Assembly (NCBI GenBank): GCA_028274465.1
Contig: CM051457.1
Location: forward strand, 31,593,313-31,657,312
DNA: 64,000 bases
From: Plantago ovata
Lineage: Eukaryota > Streptophyta > Magnoliopsida > Lamiales > Plantaginaceae
Direction: 5' to 3'
Within the stretch, counting starts at the first letter, position 1. Each line of letters starts with the position of its first letter. The position numbers and the translations under genes were made by a program. This document shows, one piece after another, positions 22,183-34,697 of this stretch. The notes below the pieces were generated by a model. The model saw only the letters and a program-made list of their open reading frames with translations, did not search any database and was not told the origin of the DNA.

Positions 22183-25100
22183 ATGAGTACTACTCCTGGA
22201 CCCCTTTGTCGAAAATTTGTTCCTGTTGAGCAGAGTGAAATTTCTTCGGTCAGTAAACCTGCAGGTATGCATATTATTGTATGGACTAAGAGGTTTACTT
22301 TAAGCCGTAAAAATTCTTATTTAGTTTAAACAGCAAAGAAAGATTTTTTTTTTCTTTTACTTGGTAGATCCTAATTTACTTTATGCTTGTTGTTACAGGC
22401 TTCAAATTCAGTGTTGTGTCATATAATATATTGGCTCAAGTGAGTTGTCCTTCTTTCACTTTTTGCATAGAGTAAACCCATCTGTTGTATAGCTACCTAT
22501 TGTATACATATGTATATTTATGTTGTGTGACTGTTAAAATCAGATTCATGTTTGCATGTATATGTATACAAAATACAACACATCTTTAGTTATTCATATA
22601 CATATAGGCATGTTTCTTTGTGCTCGTATTTAGTTACATCTGCTGACATATTTTATGTGACCCTAGGCATTTATTTTAGCTGAATCTTGAAATTGTTTAT
22701 ATTTATTCTATCAAGCTGCTCACATGCCATAGATGTTGGAGCTTATGTTGTCAATTGTCATGTGGTTGATGGACCGCTTTGGTTTTTTTTTTTTTTTTTC
22801 CAATTCTTTTTACGGAGTACTGATAGTCCTGTATCTCATGAACGTTAAGGTTTCTAGAATACAATTTTTTGGTTTACCTCTTAATGTTTAATATGTGATG
22901 CCAATTTTTGTGTTCCTATGTGATAACTGCCGAGGAAAGCACAGGATCAACAGTTGTGCTTTCCACAAGGGCTTAAAAATCTTGTGACCTTTTCGAACTC
23001 TGTATTCTGTGTAGAGGGGATAAGTGTGCACTATTTACTGCTTCAAAAAAAGAAAAAAAAGTGTGCACTATTTATATGCTGATTATACTAGTACTCTGTG
23101 TATCATAGATGGATGTTAAAAAAAGAGGGAAAAAAGCTCCACATATTTCTGTTTCCTATCTGTTTATCATCATTCTCCCTGAGAACTGGGTATTCGACGA
23201 AATAATTGTTTATGTATCAATTGATTCTGGACATGTGATCTTTTGAAAATGCCATAAAACTGACCAAAAAGTTTGTTGTTCTTTATTGAACCACTTCTTT
23301 CTCCTGCTCCTTGCTTATTTCCCTGCTTTCAATTGTGTATGCATTTTTGAATGGCAACTATGCAGAAAGTGTCAGTTGCATTTTGAGGGTGTGTAATGCG
23401 ATTACTTGATCTTTGTTTTCAGGCATACGTGAAGAGTGCTTTCTTCCCGCATTCTCCAGCACCTAGTCTGAGGTATGTGCCATATTATAGCTTTTATTTA
23501 TTACCAGAGACATATGCAGACATAGACTTTATCACTCCAGTCGAATACATTGAACCCAAATTCCTTTTTGTAGTTAGAAGCTGAATATTCTAAAACACCC
23601 ACAAAAGGAATAAGTTAGAAATTAGTGATTAGCTTGTTTCAACGATTTGCGTTCTTTGTAGTGTGAATAATCTCTTCTTGCACCCTTACCTATGCTGCGT
23701 TTCCCTGTCCACACTCACTTGTCTCAGCTAAGCAAGAGAAACTGTTTAGCGGACTAGTCACATAGCTTCTCTTGTTCAATTGGTTTCAAACTTTTATGGT
23801 GCTGGTACTGTTTTTATTTTTATGATCTTATATATCTTCTCATTTGCATCTATATATCATTTAAAGGTGGAAAGCTCGTTCTCAAACCATTTTAACAGTA
23901 CTCAAGAGCCTCGAGGCTGATTTTCTATGTCTACAGGTACTTACCTCCCTTGTTCTTAATTTGAAATTCAGTTTATTTTAATTGTTAAAAAAAATATTCC
24001 TTGACCTGTTTGACATGTACACTTTTTAAATAAAAAACATATCAGGAAGTCGATGAATATGATGCCTTCTATAAAAAGAATATGGAGAAGCTAGGCTATG
24101 CAAGTATATACACTCAAAGAAGTGGGAGAAAACGTGATGGCTGTGGGATCTTTTACAAGCAAAACAGGTATCCCAGTTCTTTTTTTTTTTTTTTTTTTTG
24201 TCCTTTGAAAGTATTTCTATTATTGTACATTGTGTTATTCATCACATCATTACAGGGAGAATCAACATATTTGGGATGGATTCGTTATTATAGAAATTCT
24301 GCTTCTTTTCTTTTTTTCTTTGGCATTGCAGTAGTTGTTGGTGTTTCTATTTTACAGAAGTTCTTTCAAAACTGATTAGTCCTTATTTGTAGCTGAAACA
24401 GAAGAAAAGTGTTCACAAAAACAACTTCTGCTATTAACAAGTTGTAAAGAAGCTAAAAAGCTAATTCAAATATGTTTCTCCCTTATTTTTAAGCATGCCA
24501 GTAACCAGAAGCATGTGCAAACAGCACTTACGAATTTTAGATTCCCATAATTGCAATGTGAAATCAATTTATGTATTCTCATTTATCCAGAATCCAATGA
24601 TCCAAACTTCATTGTTTTGATGTTCCAATTAGTGCAGAGTTGGTCCAGGCGGAAAAAATAGACTACAATGATCTGGTGAATTCAGTTGAAGATAGAAAAA
24701 GTTCAACTGAAGAAGACCATGATTTGGTGCCTGGTGAAGTTAAAGACGAATCAAAAGCTGGTACCTGCTCATGATGAATGCTTTTTTGTCTTTGTATTCT
24801 ATATTCCCTTCTCCCTGTGATATCATAATAATAAGTGATTTCTGGTCGAAAAGAATATCCGTTCTTCTTCTTGGCCACTGTCAACATTTTCATTAAGCAC
24901 TTTGCTGCTTTTAAAATTGTTACTTGAAAGTATATGTTTTCGTTTGATCATGTTTACAAGAATGATGTTGCAGTGAAATTACCCATTGGCATATCTTTTG
25001 CAGGCCTGAAGAAGAGCTCTAAAGAGGACCGAGGTGATCCCAATGATCCTCGTGTAAGATTAAAACGTGATTGTGTTGGAATAATGGCTGCCTTCAGACT

Positions 25101-26723
25101 CAAGAGTCCTTCATCTCATCATGTTATTATAGCGAACACTCATCTGTACTGGTGAGGTTTATTTTCATTTCATCTTTTTTCTGCTTTGCTATCACCAAGG
25201 ACTGAAACTTTCTCTAACTGTCTGAATTCATTCATGGGATGAATTATATCTCATTCACCTTGCATCCAATGATCTTAAACAAGTTCAAGCAACACTCTGT
25301 TCTTTCAAAAACCAAATAATATAATTTCTCATGTAAAATCAACCGTGTGCACGAAACCATGGGGAAAATAAAAAGAATACGATATTTAAATCCTAAAACT
25401 AAACCTAGATATAGGAAACAAAACCCAAATACAAATTGTTCACCTGATTTCCTGAGATTTTGCAGGAAAAGATTGTCCATCTTATGAGTTATGATTATCA
25501 GTTGGAAATGCTTTCTAACTTAACCATATCCACGACTGCTGGTACAGGGATCCAGAATGGGCTGATGTGAAGATTGCTCAGGCTAAATATTTACTTTCTC
25601 GGCTAGCAGCATTTAAAGAGCTTGTTTCAAACCAAGTCGACTGCGCCCCGTCAATAATTCTTGCCGGTGACTTTAATTCTGTCCCTGGGGATCAGGTCGT
25701 TGACTTCAATTAATCATCATCTAATCTTTATGTGGCTACAACTCTACAGTTTACACTTATTCAGTACTATGCTCTTCCGCCTTTATATCAAACTAAATTA
25801 GCAGCCAGGTGCCGAAAGCCCTCCATTATAATTTGAAACTGAATTACTTTTGTGCTGTTGATTGTTGACCTACGAATCAATATTCCACATCTTGATTAAT
25901 AATTCTGGATCACTATAATAAGTCACAAACCTTTTCCCCCTGACGATGCTTATGAGAGATGATGGTCCAAAGCTAAAGTAGGGTTATGAATAATGATCTT
26001 GGACTCGGAAGACAAAGCCTAAACTTAAAATGGTATAAGAGCTGGCATCTACGTATCTACTTGCTATGCATGCGCACATATGAGTAAACTTATTAAAGTA
26101 TGAGGCATTATATCATATGACCTGAGCATAATCCTGCTTCTCTCTTCTTAATAAGCCTTTAAGGGTTGAGTGCTTAACTATGACTATCTTTTACTACTCA
26201 TCATAGGAAGCGAATGATACATATCAACTTCGTCTATTGTATATAACCGTCACGTATCCAAGAAACATTTGAAAAACTTGCTACTACTGTCATGATGCAA
26301 ACTTTAGTTGGTATCTGGAAATACTTTGAGTTCTAAGGTTGTCCATATTCCATATTATCCTTGGCTGAAACTCTTGGACTCAGAATCTTGTGTGGTGTAA
26401 TAAAATTTAAATTATTTCAGGTATATCAGTATCTTGTTTCTGGCACCAGTTTGTCAGGACCAGAGTGTGCTGATGATCTGCCCATGCCATTGTCAAGTGT
26501 GTATGCGTTCACACGAGGAGAGCCAAAGTTCACAAATTGCACCCCTGGTTTCACCGGCACTCTTGATTACCTCTTCTTCTCTCCTTCCGGAGATATCACA
26601 CCAGTTAGCTACCTTGAACTTCCAGACTCCGAAGCCTCAGACGTAGATGGTGGATTGCCAAATTATTACCACCCCAGCGATCACCTTCCGATTGGTGCTG
26701 AGTTTGAAGTTGAGTCTGTCTAA
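22183..26723 (+). CDS. CCR4 homolog 4-like deadenylase (EEP-family nuclease), 9 exons
   Basis: Endonuclease/exonuclease/phosphatase-fold protein of the plant CCR4-4 group, expected to be a poly(A)-shortening Mg-dependent 3' exonuclease. In Arabidopsis this group includes a clock-linked deadenylase; that role is not shown here. Coding exons are 22183-22264, 22399-22439, 23423-23472, 23867-23936, 24046-24167, 24633-24760, 25004-25151, 25548-25695 and 26421-26723; phases agree throughout and give 363 aa. Motifs in order: FSVVSYNILAQ, LCLQEVDEYD (catalytic Glu), RDGCGIFYK, IIANTHLYW, the active-site LAGDFNSVPGD (Asp/Asn), TLDYLFFS and the C-terminal PSDHLPIGAEF with the catalytic Asp-His. Exon 6 encodes an acidic, probably flexible insert (VEDRKSSTEEDHD). 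There are no leucine-rich repeats, unlike yeast-type CCR4. The start is the first ATG after the acceptor at 22163. No defects are seen. Confidence 0.93.
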
Positions 26724-29460
26724 AACTCTCCATAACCAGGCAACATTGCATGGAGCCATCCAATCATTAGTATGTCTACTCAACTTACTAGTTACTGCTT
26801 GCACATTTACCTTATTGTAGTAGCAAAACATTTTTGTTTAACTTTTGCTAATTTGAGAAGAACAAAGCTATGAAATTTTTCAACGTTAAGCAGAATTCAT
26901 ATGGTTTAATAATCGGTACCGTACATTGCAATTTGTGATTGATTTTTTTATGTCCAAATACCTTGCTGCATGATTCCGCTCTTGACATTGATAAATCAGG
27001 AATTATAATAATTCAGAAGTTATTTTTTGTCACCCTTACTTTAATGGAAGCTGATGAATAGCCAATTCATGAGCCAACAGTTGTTTCTGAATGTATCATA
27101 GGAGAGTGACAATCCAATTCAGTGAAGGGTCACCTTATCTAGTTACTTGGACCGTTTGGTGGATTATCGTGGATGTATGTCTCTCACATAAAGACTAGTT
27201 CTGGAGATGTTCCTTAACAGACGCCAGCCAATGCATTGCTTGTCATTATCGTACCGACACGGACACAACAACATTGTAAAACTTCAATGGAAGGTAAGTG
27301 ATGATGTGGGCACAGTTTCAAGCTATACCATTGAATTTTCTTGTATACTTATTTCACAATACTCTTGTTGCAAGTGTATTTCTTGGCCTGAATTATTGGT
27401 GCATGTTTGATTTTTATGGATTGGAAGTTTTTGAACAAAAATTTAGGTGAGACAATGTCGTTTCTTGTTGGGACTTATCTGCATTAGATAGAGTGTTACA
27501 TTCTTGTGCTCCCAGAATGTTACATGTTTGCTCTGAATTGTTAACGTAAATCTTAGTCGATTGATGCTCATTTAGAGTTAATTAACAGCGCAATAGCGCA
27601 TAAACCAAGTGAAGATGAGGTGTTTACACATGAAATGTTTGCACATTTGAGTTTTTTGCAAGTAAAAAATTGAATAATTTAACTTCGCACCTAGTACTAA
27701 GTTGAACCAGTTTTTCTAAGTGTTTCATTTTCGTCTATCCCATTGAATTTTAAACGTTTATATTTATTTTTTTGGCAAGGTTTAAATATTTGTTTAGCAA
27801 AATTAGAGGATAAGATATCATTATTAGCTGATTAGGTAGCTTGTAGCTTATTAGAGTTCAGCTGAACTGATCGCTGCTGATAGCTGATTAGGTAGCTGGT
27901 TAGGTACTTGAAATAATAGAAAAATGATAAGCATTAAGCTAGCAAATTGATTTTTGTGGTGGTGTTTAGTAAACCAGATGCTTTGCTACATGTAAAATGT
28001 AAAAATAAACCTGAAAAGCTAAAATAGCTTATCGAACCAGTTGCGTGTTTAGTTTTTCACATAACAGATTTCGGTCTAATAATCATATAAGCCTATGTAG
28101 CTATAAGCTAAGATGATAAACACACTCTTAAAACACATTACATACCTTGTAAAAATCGATTTAAAAGTAGATGTAACCTGGAAAAGGGAGTGATAGTGTT
28201 GTGTTCCACGAGAGTAGTAGACGACATCCTAATTCCTAAGCAAGTGAACATACCCATATAACAAATGACAAGGGACCATGGCATTTGTGGCCTAAGATCT
28301 GGAACTGTGCTTGGATCTTGTTCAAGGTCACTTTCTGCTGATGTTGATTGATATTTGCACCAAACGTACTAGATTGAGTTGAGGCTCAAGGATCATTTAA
28401 AGTTGGGTACGAAATCTTACATTGTTGGACTTGGAGCTTCGGTTACTTTGAGTCTCTGACCTCTCTATTACGGTCCCCGCCGATGATTGCACCGTGGTAT
28501 ACGCAATTGTCAAGGTCTACAAGTTATAACGATCGAGTGGTAAAAAAGTTGAAGTAGTAGCAATCGAGAGCTGTTGAGATCAAATAACGTCAAATATTGA
28601 ATGTAGTGTTCATTCATTAGCTCTGATCAATCAAGACTTTGTGATGATCGACTACATTAAAATAACATAATACTAGTAATAATTTTCCACTGGTGTGTTA
28701 AATACCAAATCACAGTTTTGTTCAACAATTGGCTCTTAAATGTCTCTGTAAAAGGAAGAAAGAAAACCGTGTGAATCGTAAAATTCTTATAAAAGTCATG
28801 ATTTTCTTAAACACGCACCAGGAAATACAATACTTTCTCCTCTTATATACTATCTTAATTTATGCTAATGAGATGTGAATTTTTCTATTGTTTAAGAAAA
28901 TTATGATTTTTACAAAACTTACTCATAAGTAAAATCATTCGATTTTGTTCGAACCAATAATAGTCTAATAAGTGGTTAAAATGTCAAACCTATTGAACCA
29001 AATACTTTACATGTGGTACCCATAAATTGTACTAATAAACTCAAAATTTAATGGTTAAAACAAATTTGTTTTTGGGTGCGATGTGCTTGAGTACAAAAAT
29101 GGACTTGAGCAGAAATGATTTGGGACTGTACGTTGATGATTACTAGACGACGTTCAATTGATCATTTGTTTCCTAATCTCATTTTTCTTTATTTAGCTTC
29201 ATACTGTAATCACACTTGTTAATTAATCTTTTGTCTCTATATCCAATCTAATGTATATTATAATATTAATCAGGTTTTGGCAATCAAATTTATTTAGGCA
29301 ACATCAATCTTATTCTAGATGACAGGGGACATCACGTGTATGATGCATCAATATTCCAATTAAACAGTCCAAGTCCAATGCGTGTTTGCATTTAAGTACC
29401 GTCGCTCTCTTCCTCTTAATGGTGTCGAAAATTGTCACTCACAAAACGAGAATATCAAGT
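26724..29460. other. Downstream region and intergenic DNA, no gene seen
   Basis: The first few hundred bases are probably the CCR4-like 3' UTR. At 27.8-28.15 kb there are repeated 'AGCTGATTAGGTAGCT' motifs and a possible inverted pair (GGTGTTTAGTAAACC / GATAAACACAC) suggesting a degraded MITE. Open frames are short and unrecognisable. Confidence 0.4.
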
Positions 29461-29721
29461 GTTAGAGATTAAATCCCCAATTAAGTCTAAAAAATACCTT
29501 CATGGAGTCTATAAAGAAGCTATTAATTAGTAGCCCCAATTTAACCCCCAAATATGGGACCCATAAGGAAAAAAAAACTACATTAGAATGACTAATGTGA
29601 GTCCCACAAATAAAAAACTCAAATTAAGCCCCAAATCATTGGAGCCTTCATTTGGAAGGGGCTTTTTTGGAGCTTATATGTTAAAATCCCCTTAATTAAG
29701 CCCCGACCATAAGGAATGCTC
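29461..29721. mobile_element. MITE, left-truncated, first of a tandem pair
   Basis: Ends ACCATAAGGAATGCTC, the inverse of GAGCATTCCTTATGG. Internal phrases CCCCAATTAAGTC, TAGTAGCCCC, GAAGGGGCTTTTTTGG and TTAAGCCCC match the adjoining copy. The left terminal repeat is missing. Confidence 0.65.
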
Positions 29722-29723
29722 TT

Positions 29724-30046
29724 GAGCACTCCTTATGGAGGTTTTTTTTAGGCTAAAATCCCCAATTAAACCTAAAAATGCCTCCAGTGGGGGCTTTATT
29801 GGGGCTACTATTTAGTAGCCTATGAAAAAGAGCTACTAAATAGTAGCATCTATTTAAGCTCCCAAATTATATAAAAAATCATTATTTAATTAGAAAATAG
29901 ATTAATGAAATAGTATGTGTTACATGGGTTCCACGTAAAAGCTCCCGTTGAAGCCCCAAAATCATTGAAGTCTTCAATTTGGGAGAGGCTTTTTTGGGAC
30001 TTACATGTTTAAAGCCTCAATTGAGCCCCAAACCATAAGGAATGTT
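29724..30046. mobile_element. MITE, complete second copy of a tandem pair
   Basis: Begins GAGCACTCCTTATGGAGG and ends AACCATAAGGAATG, an inverted match. It carries the same internal GGGGCTACTATTTAGTAGCC and TTTAATTAGAAAATAG motifs as the copy at 19840-20128. Confidence 0.75.
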
Positions 30047-30860
30047 TAGAACAACCACTCAAGCCCGGTTTTAATACCGGTTTAATTCGGTTCAAAAATT
30101 CCAAACTGAATTTAACTCATTTAAATTAAATTAAATTTGTTTAAAGTATAATTTCTAATTAAGTAAATTTAATCTGATCTAAATTTAAACCTGTGAAATT
30201 TAATCAAACAGATACTAATTCGTTTAAAGTTACAGTTCAGTTGCGTTGGAGAGTACTATATCCATGGTTGAACAACATTTAACCTGCATATGCAATTATG
30301 CATATTGAGTATCAATATGTATCATATAGATTTATGTTCTCATGTCTTCTTAGATGCTACTTTTATTCCAACTACCTAGCTACTAATGGTACTATGAATT
30401 TGAAACTTCCCTTGCACTAACTAATCAACTTCATTCTTTCCTTAACTTGAATTTGAGTTATAATAACTTTTAGTTACAAGTCCATTTGACTACATATTAT
30501 AATTTATAAGTATAGTTAAATATACTGTATATAAGTGATACAAAACATCCACATAGCACCATTCTACATAAGTTTACAATATAATTCTTAATTTATCAGC
30601 ATATATCCAGTACTAATTAAACAAGCCATTAAACAATCACGGCGTTATAATTTTTACATTTTGTGTAGCGATATCAGGACTATATATCACTTCAATTTCA
30701 TTACTATTCTATACTGTTCTTGAACCATGCTTTAAAATCTAAATATCATGCACCCAATGGTCTATTCACTAATAATAATAATAATCTTTTTCCTGCATCA
30801 TCTAAATATATATATATATATATATATATCGTTTAGATTTCTTCTAGTTGCACCATATGT
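30047..30860. other. AT-rich intergenic DNA with simple repeats
   Basis: Contains short (AAT)n near 30770-30783 and an (AT)n run near 30805-30829. No gene is seen. Confidence 0.6.
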
Positions 30861-30863
30861 GAA

Positions 30864-31319
30864 CTATGGATGAACAACTGGAACTGAAAAGTGTGGTTCA
30901 AGTACTTGAACTTGCTTGTTAACTGTAGTGCTGCTTCGTTTCACTTTCGAGTGATGCGTACTAGGGTTAACAGTCTTGCAGCCGGCCTTGGCCTTGTTCA
31001 TCAAGTACTTGAGAGACGACTCGAATAACCACAGACGCATAAACCGAATCATGTTACGCCTCCTGTTTTTCTGATCCTTCCTCCCTCGTTTCTGCCTTTT
31101 CCTACTGTTTCCTACTCCTCCTGCTGCAGCTGCTGCCTGTTGATGTGAATCATTTTGGACGACCCCTATCCCTTCTTTAGTACCGCCGGTATGAAGGGTG
31201 ATTGTCTGATGATCTTTGTTACATGAGTTGTCAAGACTCTGGTATTTTGGGAGTTTGAGAGATTTTGAGTTCTTGTGCAGTTGGAATGTGGAGATCAGAT
31301 TCAAGATGTGGTTGGCCAT
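30864..31319 (-). CDS. Unrecognised basic protein, 151 aa, intronless
   Basis: I do not recognise the family. The predicted protein starts MANHILNLISTFQLHKNSK, has a glutamine/alanine run (HQQAAAAAGG, about residues 63-73), then a strongly basic block (SRKRQKRGRKDQKNRRR, about 76-92) that would serve as a nuclear localisation signal. This is followed by an amphipathic stretch (RFMRLWLFESSLKYLMNKAK) and a basic, serine/threonine-rich tail. A TATATAA lies about 105 bp upstream of the ATG and no competing frame is better. The basic block plus the tryptophan/leucine helix could suit a nuclear or nucleic-acid-associated peptide, but that is inference. It could also be a truncated exon of a longer gene. 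Confidence 0.55.
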   Translation of the reverse strand: MANHILNLISTFQLHKNSKSLKLPKYQSLDNSCNKDHQTITLHTGGTKEGIGVVQNDSHQQAAAAAGGVGNSRKRQKRGRKDQKNRRRNMIRFMRLWLFESSLKYLMNKAKAGCKTVNPSTHHSKVKRSSTTVNKQVQVLEPHFSVPVVHP

Positions 31320-31422
31320 GGTTCAATTAGCTAGCTAGCTACTTCAAATAATTTTGGATGGAGAATGTATTTTGTTCTGGGGGTTGTGTCACTGTGTGGC
31401 AAGCCAAACTAAAGTGCAGGGT

Positions 31423-31429
31423 TTATATA
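31423..31429 (-). promoter_or_regulatory. TATA box upstream of the 151-aa ORF
   Basis: TATATAA on the minus strand, about 105 bp before the ATG at 31319. Confidence 0.45.
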
Positions 31430-32110
31430 GAGCTAGACTGCATCTTGCATTTAGATATGGGCATATGGCTTCTTTAATTTGCCAATTATGAACAACTTCT
31501 AGAAGCTGATGAAAAATTCAAGTATGCACATATATATATCGCGTATGTATCTGCAGATCTTATAGGGTACGGTAAGTGTACATACAAGACTCGTAAGTGT
31601 ATGGCAAACCATTCATATACCGGGGAGCAATTTTCATGTGGTTGTTTATCACATTCGAAAACATTATTAATTAGTACGTACGAGTGTGTCAAAAAATACT
31701 TGGGGTATATAGACCGCAACACAAATGGTTTTTTCAAGTATATTGTCAATATAAAGCATGCAATCTGAAATATATACATCTCATGTAGTCATAAAATCTA
31801 AATCGATCTCTATGTAAATTAATCTGCAGTACGTACGTATAGAAATGGATTAAGAAAAGGTAATCGCAGACAAATTCGATAAACGTCCTATTCAATTCAA
31901 AATCAAAGGAACATTCTAGCGAAACTGATAATTACTTTTATGAGTATACAGTATATATGTGAGGTTTAGATGAATTTTTCAGTACAGGCCAAGGGACAAG
32001 AACTTAGTACAGTATATGCTCCTTTCTGAGTCATTATCGTAATGGCGGTGTTAATTCATTTACAACTATTGGCCAGAGCAGTATATGTAGGATCATGATT
32101 TGAGATCCTT
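31430..32110. other. Intergenic DNA upstream of the 151-aa ORF
   Basis: Probable promoter-proximal region. The 97-aa open frame at 31486-31779 has no recognisable motif. No repeat was recognised. Confidence 0.4.
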
Positions 32111-32117
32111 TTTAATA

Positions 32118-32446
32118 GGTTTTTTTTTTTTTTCTAAATGACTAAAGTTTTTATTAATAACGAAAAAAAAAACCATACAAAAAGATGTCCAAATCCCGGA
32201 ACAGGAAACTACAACCTTTACCAAGCTTTGAAAGGAGCAAGAAGAGCCAAATCATGATCCTCAACTAGCAGGATGTAGCCACCAAAACCAACCAGTAATT
32301 AAGGTGCCATACGGTTCCAAACCTTAGTTGCATGTTCAAACACTCGACAAAGTGAAAAACAATCCAGATATCGATTTGAAGTGAACCAACCACCCTTGAA
32401 CCAAAACGGAACTGACAAACAAAACAATGCCCAAGCCTCGTATCAT
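32118..32446 (-). mobile_element. 3' end of an older LINE, interrupted by a younger LINE
   Basis: On the minus strand it ends in a long poly-A (the T-run at about 32120-32134) preceded by 'GTTATTAATAAAAACTTTAG', which resembles the tail of the neighbouring LINE. The younger element inserted at 32446; sequence resumes after the second target-site copy at 34011. How far it continues is unclear. Confidence 0.45.
32429..32446. repeat. Target-site duplication (left) of the LINE at 32447-33992
   Basis: GCCCAAGCCTCGTATCAT, 18 bp, identical to 33993-34010. Confidence 0.9.
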
Positions 32447-33992
32447 TTTTTTTTTAAACGGCTAAATAATTTTATTAATGAGACGAGTATAAGAAATACT
32501 CGTGAGAAAACAATCACAGCCGGCCAGTACAACTCCTAAACCGGAGCTAGAACAAAATAGAAACAATAAAAAACCACCTCCAGGGGCTGCCTAACCAAGA
32601 GCATAACAGATCACAAAGGCCAAAAACACTCTATACAAAGAGAGACAGGCCAGGAAAGAACCGCCTAAAATAACTTCCAGTGGCAGCAACGATGTAGTAG
32701 CAAATATACCATCTCCGTACGCCGTGGGAAAAGAGCTTCATCGAGGGATTGCTTGTATATACCAGGAGACCAAATAAAAGGCAGCATACAGCCCCGAGCA
32801 GATAGGCTAGCATAGTAACAAAATTCATCTCAAACCAGGCCATAAACACCCAAGGAAGAAATCACAGGCCCTAGAAAAAAAACGTTCGTAGCAAGGCTCA
32901 GCAGCAAGAAAAGGCGACCAAGCCAGCACAACTACAATCGACTTCGCATCGCTAGAAACAGAAGCCAAAGGAGACCAAACCAAGACAACCGGAAGTAGAG
33001 TGAGCTATGTTGTACACTCACTTGAAAGGCTCATGCGGTCACGCTCCTACACCCTATGTCGTAAGGTGAACTTAAAAGGAGCGACTTTAAGGTAGGAACA
33101 TATGAAGTTTCATCAAACGCCAAGGTCCATCCTTGTTAATGCGAGATGACTACGACTATGTTGTCTCTACCCCTCCTCTTAAGTTCACTCAAACTTCAAG
33201 TGGCAAATTTAAGACCACACCAACATGAGCCCACCGAGCAAGTCCTCCAAAGCAAAGTCGAGCACTACTACAAAAGGAACAAACAAATTAGTCAAAACAC
33301 CCTTCTGTGATGGAGTCCATCAAAGATGACAAGGATCACTTCAACTCAAATGCTTCCTTAGCCTCCCAACACCTACATGGAAAAGAAAATAACAAGTTAA
33401 TAACACTCCACCACTCGTAAGGCAGCCCTAGCGCCCAACACCTCCGTAGCTTTCCTTCCTCTTCAATCCGCTCTAGTCCCTTCGGTTAGACAAAGATACG
33501 GTTCTAAAAACCAAGAGCCTAATGTATCATAATCTTTTAATCTATTCTTTCCTTTCATCCAAAGCCAACTCTTCAATTTCACCTTTTCCACTACTTGCCA
33601 CAGAGTAAGTGTTTCACCGGAGAAGAGTAATCCATTTATTACCAACCAAAGGTTCCACATTGTAGTGCCAAAACAATTGCCAAGCTCCCCTTACCCCTCT
33701 TGGTGTTCCCTCCGCAAACGCCTCAAGGTTTTCAAGAACACTATGGCTTAAAGGAGGCTCCACACGAAGCCACTCTCCAATAATGCTCCAAATCTTTTTG
33801 GCGAATACACACCCGCCCAAAATATGCCACGATGTTTCTATCTCCACCCCACACCACTTGCACAAGTGCTCCGTCTCACTAATAAACACTCTCCTCTTCT
33901 CTAAATTATCCTTCAAAGGAAGTCTATCTTGTATCGCTTTCTAAATGAAAGCATTTACTTTTGAAGGAGTCAACTTACACCAAACCTCTTTC
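32447..33992 (-). mobile_element. 5'-truncated LINE with zf-RVT remnant
   Basis: Non-LTR retrotransposon bounded by a perfect 18-bp target-site duplication. Read on the minus strand it ends in poly-A (the T-run at about 32446-32455). Near its 5' side lies the reverse-transcriptase zinc-binding (zf-RVT) region: KRRVFISETEHLCKWCGVE, then ETSWHILGGCVFAKKIW, continuing after a frameshift near 33660 with MWNLWLVINGLLFSGETL and KLKSWLWMKGKNRLKDYD. The rest (about 32.46-33.46 kb) is 3' UTR. Only the C-terminal end of ORF2 is present, so it cannot move on its own. Confidence 0.88.
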
Positions 33993-34010
33993 GCCCAAGC
34001 CTCGTATCAT
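33993..34010. repeat. Target-site duplication (right) of the LINE at 32447-33992
   Basis: Identical 18-bp partner of 32429-32446. Confidence 0.9.
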
Positions 34011-34690
34011 AATCACACTCCTACACCCTACACGGACACGAAAATAAGTCCAAGCAATTTTTATTTTATTTTTTGGAACCAAAGTAAAACATTTTTACCC
34101 GTATAACAATCAGCCCAAACGCTTACATATCAAAACTGGGAAATCCTAACCAGAATACTAAAAGAACACAACTTCAAAACACCTATGCTCTCACACTTGT
34201 CAGAGTGCAAAGAGGAAACAAGAAACTTGGAGAATTCATTGTGTATTTACTGAAAATGCTCTGCAAAACATGTACCAAAAATGAAAAAATAGTACAGCTA
34301 TATATACTACTCTTAACCGACTTAATTCTATTCTAATTTTACATGTTTGTCCCTCCATAATATATATGTACGGAAGAATTACATCATAACCCTAAACTAA
34401 TTCGTTGTCGTTTTTCAAATCTCTCGAATATATTTTGATGCGTAAGAACCCTAAATCGGATTGATTTGGGTTTTATATGTTCAAACGACATTTTTTTCTT
34501 CTTTCTTGCTTTCTGGTAAGTCGCGCTCTATGACGTCTTGAACTATGCAGTTCGTGGCCGCTCTTATGTTCTTGAGCTGCTCTGTTTCTTCTTCATTTCT
34601 GCATTCTTTCTTGTGTCTGTGATCATCTTTGTTGCTCATATGCTGAGAACACTTGGATAGCTATGAAGAGAAGTGCAAAAAGTATGCATC
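34011..34690. other. Non-coding DNA, possibly remnant of the older LINE
   Basis: Contains 'ACCCTAAATCGGATTGATTTGGGTTT', a local inverted repeat, but no recognisable coding sequence. Confidence 0.3.
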
Positions 34691-34697
34691 TTGTCTG

